Notes: generated by a model not told the origin, from the letters alone. Positions 9,195-15,436 are shown, counted from the first letter of the stretch. The stretch: 34,396 bases of DNA from JBAWYM01 sp037143575 (GCA_037143575.1 JBAWYM010000013.1:1-34396), one strand, 5' to 3'. Numbers and translations are program-made.

Positions 9195-9833
9195 AACTTT
9201 CCCCTCAGTGATATCTGGCAGAACGATCTGCCCATTTTCTATCATCTCCAGCACCCGTGGATACCACTCCTTCTCCAATTCCTGCACCCTAGCCTGGAGA
9301 GAAACCGAGGTATCAGACGGAAGTACTGAACATTTTTTTTGTACGAGTATTTTCCCTGTATCTACTCCTTCATCCATCAGGTGAATCGTCACACCGCTCT
9401 CCGTTTCATGCGCGGCTAGCACTGCATCATGCACATGATGACCGAACATTCCCTTCCCTCCGTGTTTCGGAAGAAGCGCAGGATGGACGTTGATGATCCG
9501 GTTCTTCCATTGCCCGATAAACCACGGAGTGAAGATGAACATCCAACCCATGGCGGCGAGAATTGGCGATTGGAGATTTGCGATTTGCGATTTTTCGACA
9601 ATTTTCTGAATCTGAAGATGCACGCGCTTGTCATAGGATTCCCGATCCTCATCCGCAATTTTCTCGACGACGAAGACCGGAATACCTGCCGCTTTTGCTT
9701 TCTCAATGCAGCCGCGATCAGAGCGATCGGTGATGAGACCGAGACACGTCGCCGTGAGATCACCGCGCTGCATGGCTTCGATGGTGGATTGGAAGGTGGT
9801 GCCGCGGGAAGAGCTGAGGACGATGAAGTGCAT
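9183..9833 (-). CDS. purN: Phosphoribosylglycinamide formyltransferase
   Basis: This enzyme transfers a formyl group from 10-formyltetrahydrofolate to GAR in de novo purine synthesis. The 216-residue protein has the N-terminal substrate loop SSSRGTTFQSTIEAM, the catalytic block IINVHPALLPKHGGKGMFG with Asn115 and His117, and LMDEGVDTGKIL with Asp154. These match the family's Asn-His-Asp triad. Residues 80-91 (EKSQIANLQSPI) are encoded by a short tandem repeat (9564-9597). They sit between the helix and the strand that precede the catalytic loop, a place where homologues differ. No other purine gene is in view, so the enzyme may act in a partial or salvage-supported pathway. ATG 9833 has no Shine-Dalgarno; a GGTTGTAAG array lies 5 nt upstream. 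Confidence 0.9.
   Translation of the reverse strand: MHFIVLSSSRGTTFQSTIEAMQRGDLTATCLGLITDRSDRGCIEKAKAAGIPVFVVEKIADEDRESYDKRVHLQIQKIVEKSQIANLQSPILAAMGWMFIFTPWFIGQWKNRIINVHPALLPKHGGKGMFGHHVHDAVLAAHETESGVTIHLMDEGVDTGKILVQKKCSVLPSDTSVSLQARVQELEKEWYPRVLEMIENGQIVLPDITEGKVENV
9564..9597. repeat. In-frame short-period repeat (GATTTGCGATTTGCGA type) inside purN
   Basis: Units of about 7-10 bp (GGCGATT, GGAGATTTG, CGATTTG, CGATTTTT) are encoded inside purN and give EKSQIANLQSPI on the minus strand. The reading frame is preserved. Confidence 0.6.
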
Positions 9834-9838
9834 GAGGA

Positions 9839-9885
9839 GGTTGTAAGGGTTGTAAGGGTTGTAAGGGTTGTAAGGGTTGTAAGGG
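9839..9885. repeat. Tandem array, five perfect GGTTGTAAG units
   Basis: Five consecutive identical 9-bp units run from 9839 to 9883, directly upstream of the purN start (9833) and upstream of the four-helix-bundle gene. The complementary motif recurs at 10332-10366 after that gene, so the gene is bracketed by inverted copies. Confidence 0.9.
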
Positions 9886-9942
9886 AATAATGGGTGGACG
9901 ATTGTATTCGCGCGCAGATCTATACACAGAATACATCTTCTC

Positions 9943-9948
9943 TACACT
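9943..9948 (+). promoter_or_regulatory. -10 hexamer 6 nt before the four-helix-bundle gene
   Basis: TACACT ends 6 nt upstream of ATG 9955, and there is no Shine-Dalgarno. A leaderless start is inferred. Confidence 0.4.
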
Positions 9949-9954
9949 TTCATC

Positions 9955-10338
9955 ATGACTGAACGCCCATACCAACGGCTCATCGCCTGGAAAGAAGCAC
10001 ATATTCTCTGCCTCTGGATCTATGCGATCACAGAGAAATACCCCTCTACAGAACGTTTCAGGCTCGTAGATCAGATGTGTCGGTCATCCTCAAGCGCGCC
10101 GACGAACATCGCGGAAGGCAGTTCCAAATCCTCGAAGAAAGAACAGGCCAGATTCTATGAAACCTCTATCTGCTCTCTCGAAGAGTTGCATTATCAATGT
10201 CTTCTTTCCCGAGATCTGCACTATTGCTCTCAGGAAGTATTTCTCGATGCAGATAAACGCATTGGAAGAGTGAGCTTCCTCTGTCGTCGTTTGCGCGCAT
10301 CATGTTTCTTCCATCCTCAATCAACACCAAACCTTTAA
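9955..10338 (+). CDS. Four-helix bundle protein (23S rRNA intervening-sequence / S23-like family)
   Basis: This 127-residue protein has the family signature: LIAWKEAHILCLWIYAITEKYP in helix 1, RLVDQMCRSSSSAPTNIAEG in helix 2, and FYETSICSLEELHYQ in helix 3. Members are often encoded in 23S rRNA intervening sequences or free-standing in Candidate Phyla Radiation genomes. They are structurally related to the Avd accessory protein of diversity-generating retroelements. No reverse transcriptase or template repeat is present here. The last residues (about FFHPQSTPNL) and the TAA stop are encoded by a CCTTTAAAACCC repeat that starts at the 3' end. The gene is plus-strand between two leftward genes and is bracketed by inverted GGTTGTAAG-type repeats, hinting at insertion as a unit. 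Confidence 0.85.
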   Translation: MTERPYQRLIAWKEAHILCLWIYAITEKYPSTERFRLVDQMCRSSSSAPTNIAEGSSKSSKKEQARFYETSICSLEELHYQCLLSRDLHYCSQEVFLDADKRIGRVSFLCRRLRASCFFHPQSTPNL

Positions 10339-10366
10339 AACCCTTACAGCCCTTACAACCTTTCTC
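10332..10366. repeat. CCCTTACAACC-type array after the four-helix-bundle gene
   Basis: ACCTTTAAAACCCTTACAGCCCTTACAACC-like units are the reverse complement of the GGTTGTAAG array at 9839-9885. The stop codon TAA (10336-10338) of the preceding gene lies in the first unit. It may also form the 3' end of the convergent carA gene. Confidence 0.75.
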
Positions 10367-10390
10367 ACCTTCTCCCCTACCATCACAACC

Positions 10391-11503
10391 TCACAAAATA
10401 TCCAAAAAAGAATCGAACAGATAATTCGCATCCTCCGGACCCGGCGTGGCCTCCGGATGAAACTGCACCGAGAAGAAGCGGCCGGAAGCGTGCCGGATCC
10501 CCTCCACCGTTCCGTCATTGGCATTGGTGAACCAAATATGCCAACCGTCAGGGAGCTGGTCTTCCTTCACGGCAAATCCATGATTCTGAGACGTGATGAT
10601 GCAGCGATCGGTCGGTTGCCCGTGTTCGTCGTGCACCAAACACGGCTGATTGACGCCACGATGCCCGTACTTGAGCTTGTAGGTATCACCGCCAATGGCA
10701 AGTGCCAGGAGCTGATTGCCGAGGCAAATGCCAAACGTGGGAATATTCTTCTCCACGCTCTTCTTTATCTGTGCAATGGTGGCCGTGCAGCGCTTGGGAT
10801 CGCCGGGACCGTTACTCACAAAAACTCCATCGTACTGCAGATCAGAACCCGCGAGATCGAAGTCCCAGGGTAACCGATGAACCCGCACTCCCCTCTTGAG
10901 GAAGCTGCGGAGAATATTATTCTTGATCCCGCAGTCGAACACCGCCACGGTCTTCTTCACTTCTCCTTCGGGCTCATAGGTCTGGACTTCCTTGCAACTG
11001 ACCTCGGCAACAAGGTTCTCAGTGTTCGGATCTGCAATCTCTTGGATCTTGCATCTTGCATCTTGTACCTTCGCTTCGTCATGCACGATGCGCCCCAGCA
11101 TCACCCCATGCTCCCGCAATTTCTTCGTCAATGCTCTGGTATCGATCCCCGTGATCGCCGGGATCTTGTGGTGCTGCAGCCAATTCCCGAGTGAACTCAC
11201 CGCCGCCTGATGATTGTAATGCTCACTGGCCTGTGCCACGACGATGCCGCGGACGTGAATGGTTTCACTCTCGAAGTTCTTGGCAAATCCCCAGGCATTC
11301 TTCTCCTCCGACGGAACCCCGTAGTTACCGATCAATGGATACGTGAAAACGAGGATCTGCCCACGGTAACTGGGATCCGTGAGGCTCTCGGGGTAGCCGG
11401 CCATGCCCGTGTTGAAGACCACTTCTCCATCGCTATCGACTGGCGAGCCGAAGGATTCGCCTTCGAAGACTGTTCCATCAGAGAGAATGAGAGAAGCCGT
11501 CAT
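10391..11503 (-). CDS. carA: Carbamoyl-phosphate synthase small (glutaminase) subunit
   Basis: CarA hydrolyses glutamine and channels ammonia to CarB for carbamoyl phosphate, feeding pyrimidine and arginine synthesis. The 370-residue protein starts at ATG 11503 (MTASLILSDGTVFEG). It has the N-terminal CPSase domain (NTGMAGYPESLTDPSY, TGIDTRALTKKLREHG) and a class I glutaminase domain with FVSNGPGDP, FGICLGNQLLALA (Cys260), SQNHGF and FHPEATPGPEDA (His349, Glu351). All catalytic residues are present. Residues 145-155 (KVQDARCKIQE) are encoded by a CTTGCAT short-period repeat (11041-11069) in the linker between domains. An upstream extension to 11635 is rejected because it overlaps the divergent HEPN gene and is not CarA-like. 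carB is not in the window. Confidence 0.96.
   Translation of the reverse strand: MTASLILSDGTVFEGESFGSPVDSDGEVVFNTGMAGYPESLTDPSYRGQILVFTYPLIGNYGVPSEEKNAWGFAKNFESETIHVRGIVVAQASEHYNHQAAVSSLGNWLQHHKIPAITGIDTRALTKKLREHGVMLGRIVHDEAKVQDARCKIQEIADPNTENLVAEVSCKEVQTYEPEGEVKKTVAVFDCGIKNNILRSFLKRGVRVHRLPWDFDLAGSDLQYDGVFVSNGPGDPKRCTATIAQIKKSVEKNIPTFGICLGNQLLALAIGGDTYKLKYGHRGVNQPCLVHDEHGQPTDRCIITSQNHGFAVKEDQLPDGWHIWFTNANDGTVEGIRHASGRFFSVQFHPEATPGPEDANYLFDSFLDIL
11041..11069. repeat. In-frame short-period repeat (CTTGCAT type) inside carA
   Basis: CTTGGAT, CTTGCAT, CTTGCAT, CTTGTAC: 7-bp units lie in frame in the inter-domain linker of carA, encoding KVQDARCKIQE on the minus strand. Confidence 0.7.
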
Positions 11504-11535
11504 TGCGGGCAGGGTAGCGAAAGCACACAGTCGTG

Positions 11536-11541
11536 TATACT
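11536..11541 (+). promoter_or_regulatory. -10 hexamer 6 nt before the HEPN gene
   Basis: TATACT ends 6 nt before ATG 11548. This argues for the ATG start rather than the GTG at 11533, which would lie upstream of the -10. A leaderless start is inferred. Confidence 0.5.
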
Positions 11542-11547
11542 GTTTCC

Positions 11548-11925
11548 ATGACGAAGGAGGAAATCGTACGTCACTGGCAGAAAGGTGCGAAGGACTCGTT
11601 ACTTTTGGCAAAGGAAGCCCTGCGCATCGGGACATATGACCTCGCGCTCTTCCATTGCCATCTGGCTGCCGAAAAATCTCTCAAGTCACAGTGGATTGCC
11701 ACACACGAAAATGAGCCACCCCACATCCATGATCTTTCGGAACTTGTTCATGAGATGACATTGGCATTGACTCAAGAGTCACTCGAACTGTGCGCGGAAC
11801 TCAACCAATTCGCAGTCGAGGCGCGCTATGCCGATCCACCATCCGCTGAACATTTTGCAACGGAAGAACACGCCCGAAATTACATCAATCGGACAGAGAA
11901 TTTCCTTTCCACGCTTCTATCATGA
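11548..11925 (+). CDS. HEPN-domain protein (putative toxin or RNA-targeting partner)
   Basis: This encodes 125 residues. Features typical of the HEPN family (PF05168-like) are WQKGAKDSLLLAKEALRIG, then YDLALFHCHLAAEKSLKSQW, then a His-rich PHIHDLSELV, and a terminal helix with ARYADPPSAEHF. A canonical RX4-6H RNase motif is not obvious, so ribonuclease activity is uncertain. Its stop overlaps the start of the MNT gene by ATGA, the usual translational coupling of HEPN-MNT pairs. These act as toxin-antitoxin or abortive-infection modules in which MNT neutralises HEPN. Confidence 0.85.
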   Translation: MTKEEIVRHWQKGAKDSLLLAKEALRIGTYDLALFHCHLAAEKSLKSQWIATHENEPPHIHDLSELVHEMTLALTQESLELCAELNQFAVEARYADPPSAEHFATEEHARNYINRTENFLSTLLS

Positions 11926-12248
11926 ATAGAGAAAAGCTTCACAGAAATTCGGCACTGCGTATTGCCAAGGGCATGAAAGAGCGCCTGCTTAAGAAAGGCG
12001 TACCCGTCGAAAAGGTATTCGTCTTCGGTTCGATAATTTCCGGAAAGATCCATCCTTGGAGCGATTTGGATGTTGCATTCGTCTGCCGTCCTTTCGGAAC
12101 AGATCGGATCGCCGAGTACAATACGATCGCAGGTTCACGAGAAGATTTCGATATCCCCATGGACATTGTTTTTTTGCGAAGTGAAGATATGGAAAATCGA
12201 TTCTCGACTATCGTGCAAGAAGTGAAGAAGAACGGAATTGAGGTGTGA
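11922..12248 (+). CDS. Minimal nucleotidyltransferase (MNT), partner of HEPN
   Basis: This 108-residue pol-beta-superfamily protein has the motif FVFGSIISGKIHPWSDLDVA, with Gly36-Ser37, Asp48 and Asp50. The third carboxylate lies in IPMDIVFL (Asp81). The full set of metal ligands suggests an active enzyme. In characterised HEPN-MNT pairs the MNT antitoxin adenylylates the toxin; whether this holds here is inference. It is translationally coupled to the upstream HEPN gene. Confidence 0.88.
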   Translation: MNREKLHRNSALRIAKGMKERLLKKGVPVEKVFVFGSIISGKIHPWSDLDVAFVCRPFGTDRIAEYNTIAGSREDFDIPMDIVFLRSEDMENRFSTIVQEVKKNGIEV

Positions 12249-12395
12249 TTCCTTGATTGCTCTATGAAGCATTCCCCTCACTACCATTTCGATCGGGAAT
12301 ACCTGCGTACTTCTTAGTGTGGCGGCATAGATCCCCTTCCATTCGCTCATTTTTCATGATATTATGAGCTATAGAATTTCCTCCTATACCTCACG

Positions 12396-13493
12396 ATGCT
12401 CTGGAATTGGCAACAGAAACACTGGCCGAACTTCACCTATGATGCAGGACAACTCGAAGCCCTGGAACGGGAGTATGCCCTGCTTCTCGGTACAGTGACC
12501 GGAGCGATGAAGCATCTGATCCATGAAGACATGGACCAGATCATCGTGCAGATCCTCAGCACGGAAGGAGTGAAAACCGCGGAAATTGAAGGCGAGCTGC
12601 TCGACCGCGACAGCGTACAATCGTCGATACGACGCAAGCTGGGGCTCTCGACAGTGAAAAGAAATCTGCAGCCCGCCGAAGCCGGCATGGCCGAGATGAT
12701 GGTTACGGTGTATCGGAACTTCGCCGCACCGCTGACATCTGGTGAGCTCGATGCCTGGAATACCGCTCTGGTACAGGGGAGAACCGATCTGGAACGCGTC
12801 GGCACCTATCGCACACACGAAGATCCGATGCACATTGTCTCCGGCGGAATTGGCAGAGAGACCGTGCATTTCGAAGCGCCGCCGTCGAAGGATGTTCCTC
12901 GGCACATGGCGGCATTCATACGATGGTTCAATGATTCACTCACTGCACTTCCTCCGCTGACGAGAGCGGGCATCGCTCATCTCTATGCCGTATCCATCCA
13001 CCCCTACGAGGATGGCAACGGACGCATGGCAAGAGCCCTCGTGGAAAAAGCGCTCTCACAGTCTGCCGGAGCACCCTCTCTCAGCGGGCTCTCCCGCCAA
13101 ATCGCGGCGAACAAATCGCAATACTACGATGCTCTCGAGCGCAACAATCGAAATCTGGAGATCACCGATTGGCTGCTCACCTTCGGCAGAACGCTCATTG
13201 CGGCGAAACGCTACACACTCACCTCGGTCGAACGCATTCTGCAGAAGACAGCCATCTTCCGTACATTCGCCAGTGCATTGAATGAGCGCCAAAAAAAGGC
13301 CATCGACAGGCTTTTCGAGGCGGAGCCGGTGGGCTTCCTAGGCGGACTGAGCGCCGGAAAATACATCACTATCACGAAGGCCACCCGCGCCACGGCCACG
13401 CGCGACCTGCAGAAACTGGTAAGCCTCGGTATTCTTCGCAAGAACGGTGAGCGACGCCATGCGCGATATTGGCTGCCTGAGTTATCGCGGTAA
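12396..13493 (+). CDS. Fic family protein with N-terminal DUF4172 and built-in inhibitory motif
   Basis: Fic proteins transfer AMP (or similar groups) from nucleotides to protein side chains. The 365-residue protein opens with WNWQQKHWPNFTYD, typical of the DUF4172 domain. An inhibitory-helix motif (S/T)xxxE(G/N) is present as TAEIEG at residues 61-66. The catalytic Fic loop is HPYEDGNGR at residues 202-210. The C-terminal third looks like a winged helix (ITKATRATATRDLQKLVSLG), so the protein may regulate or sense DNA. Having the inhibitory helix on the same chain makes it a class II, self-restrained Fic. Possible targets cannot be read from the sequence. It is convergent with the HepT gene 24 nt away. 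Confidence 0.93.
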   Translation: MLWNWQQKHWPNFTYDAGQLEALEREYALLLGTVTGAMKHLIHEDMDQIIVQILSTEGVKTAEIEGELLDRDSVQSSIRRKLGLSTVKRNLQPAEAGMAEMMVTVYRNFAAPLTSGELDAWNTALVQGRTDLERVGTYRTHEDPMHIVSGGIGRETVHFEAPPSKDVPRHMAAFIRWFNDSLTALPPLTRAGIAHLYAVSIHPYEDGNGRMARALVEKALSQSAGAPSLSGLSRQIAANKSQYYDALERNNRNLEITDWLLTFGRTLIAAKRYTLTSVERILQKTAIFRTFASALNERQKKAIDRLFEAEPVGFLGGLSAGKYITITKATRATATRDLQKLVSLGILRKNGERRHARYWLPELSR

Positions 13494-13512
13494 AGGGAAA
13501 AAAACTCCCTTC
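13492..13512. terminator. Weak hairpin between convergent Fic and HepT genes
   Basis: AAGGGA and TCCCTT flank a homopolymeric A/T loop. This is the only hairpin in the 24-nt gap. The stem is short and the U-run is in the loop, so the terminator role is doubtful. Confidence 0.3.
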
Positions 13513-13517
13513 CATGT

Positions 13518-13874
13518 TTACTCCGGATGAAGCTCCGCATCGATTTCCCGAAACAACGATCCCAGAACAGAAAGCATTAGAGGAAGATCCTCCCGGGCGG
13601 TTCGCCAAATGGTAGGGACGTCGATCCCCGAATACTCATGGACGATCATATTGCGCATCCCAATGACATCGGACCACGGAACGCCAGGCAGTGCAGCTTT
13701 GCGGCTTTCACTCAATTTATTCGCCGCTTCTCCCAGGACCTGGAACTGACGCACGACGGCATCGAAGAGCATCTGATCCTCCACGAGATCGCTTTCCGTT
13801 TTCCCCTCGAGGTACCGGAGAATACTCCTCCCCGCCTGCACCATATCCCAAATATAGAGACGATCATCCTTCAT
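13518..13874 (-). CDS. HepT-like RNase toxin (HEPN/DUF86)
   Basis: This encodes 118 residues from ATG 13874 (MKDDRLYIWDMVQAGRSI). The diagnostic R-x4-H-x-Y RNase motif of HepT is present as RNMIVHEY (Arg74, His79, Tyr81). FDAVVRQFQVLGEAANKLS is also typical of the family. An upstream start at 13901 is not favoured. The gene overlaps the end of the MNT antitoxin gene by 11 nt, so the two are co-translated. The ribonuclease active site is intact. Its place after MNT matches the mntA-hepT module order. Confidence 0.92.
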   Translation of the reverse strand: MKDDRLYIWDMVQAGRSILRYLEGKTESDLVEDQMLFDAVVRQFQVLGEAANKLSESRKAALPGVPWSDVIGMRNMIVHEYSGIDVPTIWRTAREDLPLMLSVLGSLFREIDAELHPE

Positions 13875-14163
13875 ACACGGTGACGGCATCATGAAGCACA
13901 CGCTTGCGAATGACGGGATGCACTCCCCCGGGAGTCATCAAATCCACTTTAGCTCCCAAAGATTTCTCAAGCCCACGCTTCAGAGCAGAGAGACCGAAAA
14001 GGCTCAGCGCTGGTTCCAGATCGACAATAAAATCGTAATCACTTCCAGCACGTTCTTCACCCGTTATCCGGGACCCGAATAATCGCACACGCCGGACACT
14101 CTTCCCCTCCGGTAAACGCGCTACAGCCTTGGCGATGCGGTCATGAAGATCGGCGGACCTCAT
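13864..14163 (-). CDS. MntA-like minimal nucleotidyltransferase antitoxin
   Basis: This encodes 99 residues from ATG 14163. LFGSRITGEERAGSDYDFIV carries the GS (30-31) and DxD (Asp42, Asp44) motif, and KVDLM supplies the third Asp (74). MntA neutralises HepT by AMPylating the tyrosine of its active-site motif; this is family knowledge. The gene starts directly behind an extended -10 (TGC TATGAT). A GTG at 14169 is an alternative start but lies closer to the -10. Confidence 0.92.
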   Translation of the reverse strand: MRSADLHDRIAKAVARLPEGKSVRRVRLFGSRITGEERAGSDYDFIVDLEPALSLFGLSALKRGLEKSLGAKVDLMTPGGVHPVIRKRVLHDAVTVYEG

Positions 14164-14171
14164 AGGCACCT

Positions 14172-14180
14172 ATCATAGCA
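14172..14180 (-). promoter_or_regulatory. Extended -10 of the mntA-hepT operon
   Basis: TGCTATGAT on the minus strand ends 8 nt before ATG 14163. No Shine-Dalgarno is present, and a leaderless mRNA is likely. Confidence 0.5.
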
Positions 14181-14272
14181 TTCGCCGGTATTTTCTCCAT
14201 GACAAAAAAACACACCCTTTCCCCATTTTCAAATGGACGACGAATGATCCTCCACCTTGAGACAGGCTGTAA

Positions 14273-14278
14273 TACAAT
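14273..14278 (+). promoter_or_regulatory. -10 hexamer 6 nt before the HicB-like gene
   Basis: TACAAT ends 6 nt before ATG 14285, with no Shine-Dalgarno. Confidence 0.4.
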
Positions 14279-14284
14279 GATGGC

Positions 14285-14482
14285 ATGTTCACCGCAGTCA
14301 TCCATGAAGAAGACGGCATCTTTGTCGCCGATTGCCCGGAGATTGGTACGGTCAGCCAAGGAACTTCCGTCGAAGAAGCCCTGAGAAATCTCAAAGAAGC
14401 GACAATGCTCTATCTGGAAGAATTCCCGCAAACGCAGCGTTCTCATCCATTCGTGACGACGTTCGAAATGGCGCATGCCTAA
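14285..14482 (+). CDS. HicB-like orphan antitoxin-family protein
   Basis: This encodes 65 residues: FTAVIHEEDGIFVADCPEIG, then TVSQGTSVEEALRNLKEATMLYLEE. This is the partial RNase H-like fold of the HicB/UPF0150 family. No DNA-binding domain is fused and no HicA toxin (double-stranded RNA-binding, GSHHIF-type motif) is visible on either side. It is therefore a solitary HicB, perhaps with a remote partner or a domesticated role. A strongly structured intergenic segment begins 3 nt after its stop. Confidence 0.8.
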   Translation: MFTAVIHEEDGIFVADCPEIGTVSQGTSVEEALRNLKEATMLYLEEFPQTQRSHPFVTTFEMAHA

Positions 14483-14484
14483 GC

Positions 14485-14635
14485 TTTGGTATGATTTCGC
14501 TCGACAAAACGCAGGCTTCGGCCTATCCTAAACTAGCAGTAAGACCACTCCGTTCTGTCTCTCGTGTTCCCTTCCATCCGGTAGGCTAGAGCGAGGGCAC
14601 CCCAAGAACGGAGGGCTTGCATGTGTCATACCAAA
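14485..14635 (+). ncRNA. Candidate structured non-coding RNA (or 3'-structured element)
   Basis: Nested perfect or near-perfect pairings span 151 nt. They are TTTGGTATGA (14485-14494) with TCATACCAAA (14626-14635), GCAGGC (14511-14516) with GCTTGC (14615-14620), CTCCGTTCT (14548-14556) with AGAACGGAG (14605-14613), and GTG..CCC (14564-14571) with GGGCAC (14595-14600). A further GCCTATCC (14521-14528) can pair with GGTAGGC (14580-14586) as a pseudoknot. One stem needs a G-U wobble on the plus strand and would be A-C on the minus, favouring a plus-strand RNA. I do not recognise it as tmRNA, RNase P, SRP or 6S RNA. Confidence 0.4.
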
Positions 14636-14647
14636 TTGGAAATGAAA

Positions 14648-14710
14648 TGATACGAATACCGGCGTAGCAAACCGCTGCATGAATGGAAAATCCCATTCAT
14701 CAACGTATCA
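14648..14710. repeat. Second structured element: nested inverted repeats
   Basis: The outer arms TGATACG and CGTATCA enclose the inner hairpin ATGAATGG/CCATTCAT. The element follows the candidate RNA and precedes the 3' end of the leftward DUF3800 gene (stop at 14725). It could be that gene's 3' structure or part of a larger element. Confidence 0.5.
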
Positions 14711-14724
14711 GGTAAATTGCCGTA

Positions 14725-15372
14725 TCAGAGAAATTGTTCGTCGAGCTTGATTAGGGAAGAGTAGCAGTCGCGCCATTCGTTCCGTCTGCGTTCGTGTCTC
14801 TGGAAAATTCCCCAGGAGAAAAGATCAGCAGCCTGAATGCCAGGATACTCCTCGGACTTCACATGCTTGATATCGAGAGGAACACGAGGATCCAGCCGCC
14901 CTTGGAGATTGCGCACGATGTACGCATTGAAGTCCGCGATCTCCGGCCTGGCCTTCGAACGGTCGACGATGAGAGAGACGCGCGTTTGTGCGGTCTCCAT
15001 CGAAATGCGATCGAGGATTTGACGCGCCAGATAATTGTACATGCGCTCCTTGTTCCTGCGCAGTGTGTCGAAGACACGCGGTTTGTTGAGGGATAGGGAA
15101 TAGAGACTGATCTGCGCGGTATTCAGCTGCCGGAGGAAGTACTTCTTCACCTCAAGGGTTGTGGCTGTTCCTTTGAGCTCCAGGACGATGCGCTTGCGCC
15201 TTTTGCGTGGATTGAGCTTGCGGGCGAGCGTCTTCTTCACCGCATGGATCAGATGACGATTGGCATCCAATCCTTCCACGGCGAGAATAGTGATGGTGAA
15301 GAATTTCGAAGGTTTCTTATTCACGAAATCGAATCCCAGGTCGCCGCTTTCATCGAGGTAAAGGAAGAGCAC
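14725..15372 (-). CDS. DUF3800-family protein (RNase H-like fold)
   Basis: This encodes 215 residues with a GTG start at 15372. The family signature LYLDESGDLGF (DESG) opens the protein. VSLIVDRSKARPEI supplies the central acidic strand and GIQAADLFSWGIF the C-terminal QxADxx block. These are the conserved acidic positions of a predicted RNase H-like nuclease. DUF3800 genes often occur in defence or mobile contexts, which fits the neighbouring toxin-like genes. There is no Shine-Dalgarno; a -10-like TAAACT (15379-15384) ends 6 nt before the GTG. Confidence 0.88.
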   Translation of the reverse strand: MLFLYLDESGDLGFDFVNKKPSKFFTITILAVEGLDANRHLIHAVKKTLARKLNPRKRRKRIVLELKGTATTLEVKKYFLRQLNTAQISLYSLSLNKPRVFDTLRRNKERMYNYLARQILDRISMETAQTRVSLIVDRSKARPEIADFNAYIVRNLQGRLDPRVPLDIKHVKSEEYPGIQAADLFSWGIFQRHERRRNEWRDCYSSLIKLDEQFL

Positions 15373-15378
15373 GGGGAT

Positions 15379-15384
15379 AGTTTA
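15379..15384 (-). promoter_or_regulatory. -10 hexamer 6 nt before the DUF3800 gene
   Basis: TAAACT on the minus strand lies 6 nt before GTG 15372. Confidence 0.35.
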
Positions 15385-15406
15385 CCCCGCAATACCATTC
15401 ATAAAT

Positions 15407-15436
15407 ATCCCGGCGGGACCGAAATCCCGGCGGGCG
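15407..15436. repeat. CCCGGCGGG double element (hairpin-capable)
   Basis: CCCGGCGGG occurs twice, 8 nt apart. The unit is nearly self-complementary, so the pair can form a GC-rich hairpin with one central mismatch. It lies upstream of the DUF3800 gene. The rest of the 15373-15590 gap shows no gene. Confidence 0.55.

Noticed and set aside
9839..9885. CRISPR-like array
   Set aside because: Units are only 9 bp and directly adjacent without spacers, and there are no cas genes.
9955..10338. Diversity-generating retroelement accessory gene
   Set aside because: The fold is related to Avd, but no reverse transcriptase, template repeat or variable repeat is in the window.
14485..14635. SRP, 6S, tmRNA or RNase P RNA
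   Set aside because: None of the invariant motifs (GGAA-tetraloop helix with AGCAG, tmRNA tag and T-arm, RNase P core) can be found.
14485..14710. Integron attC sites
   Set aside because: The inverted repeats lack the RYYYAAC/GTTRRRY core sites and no integrase is near.
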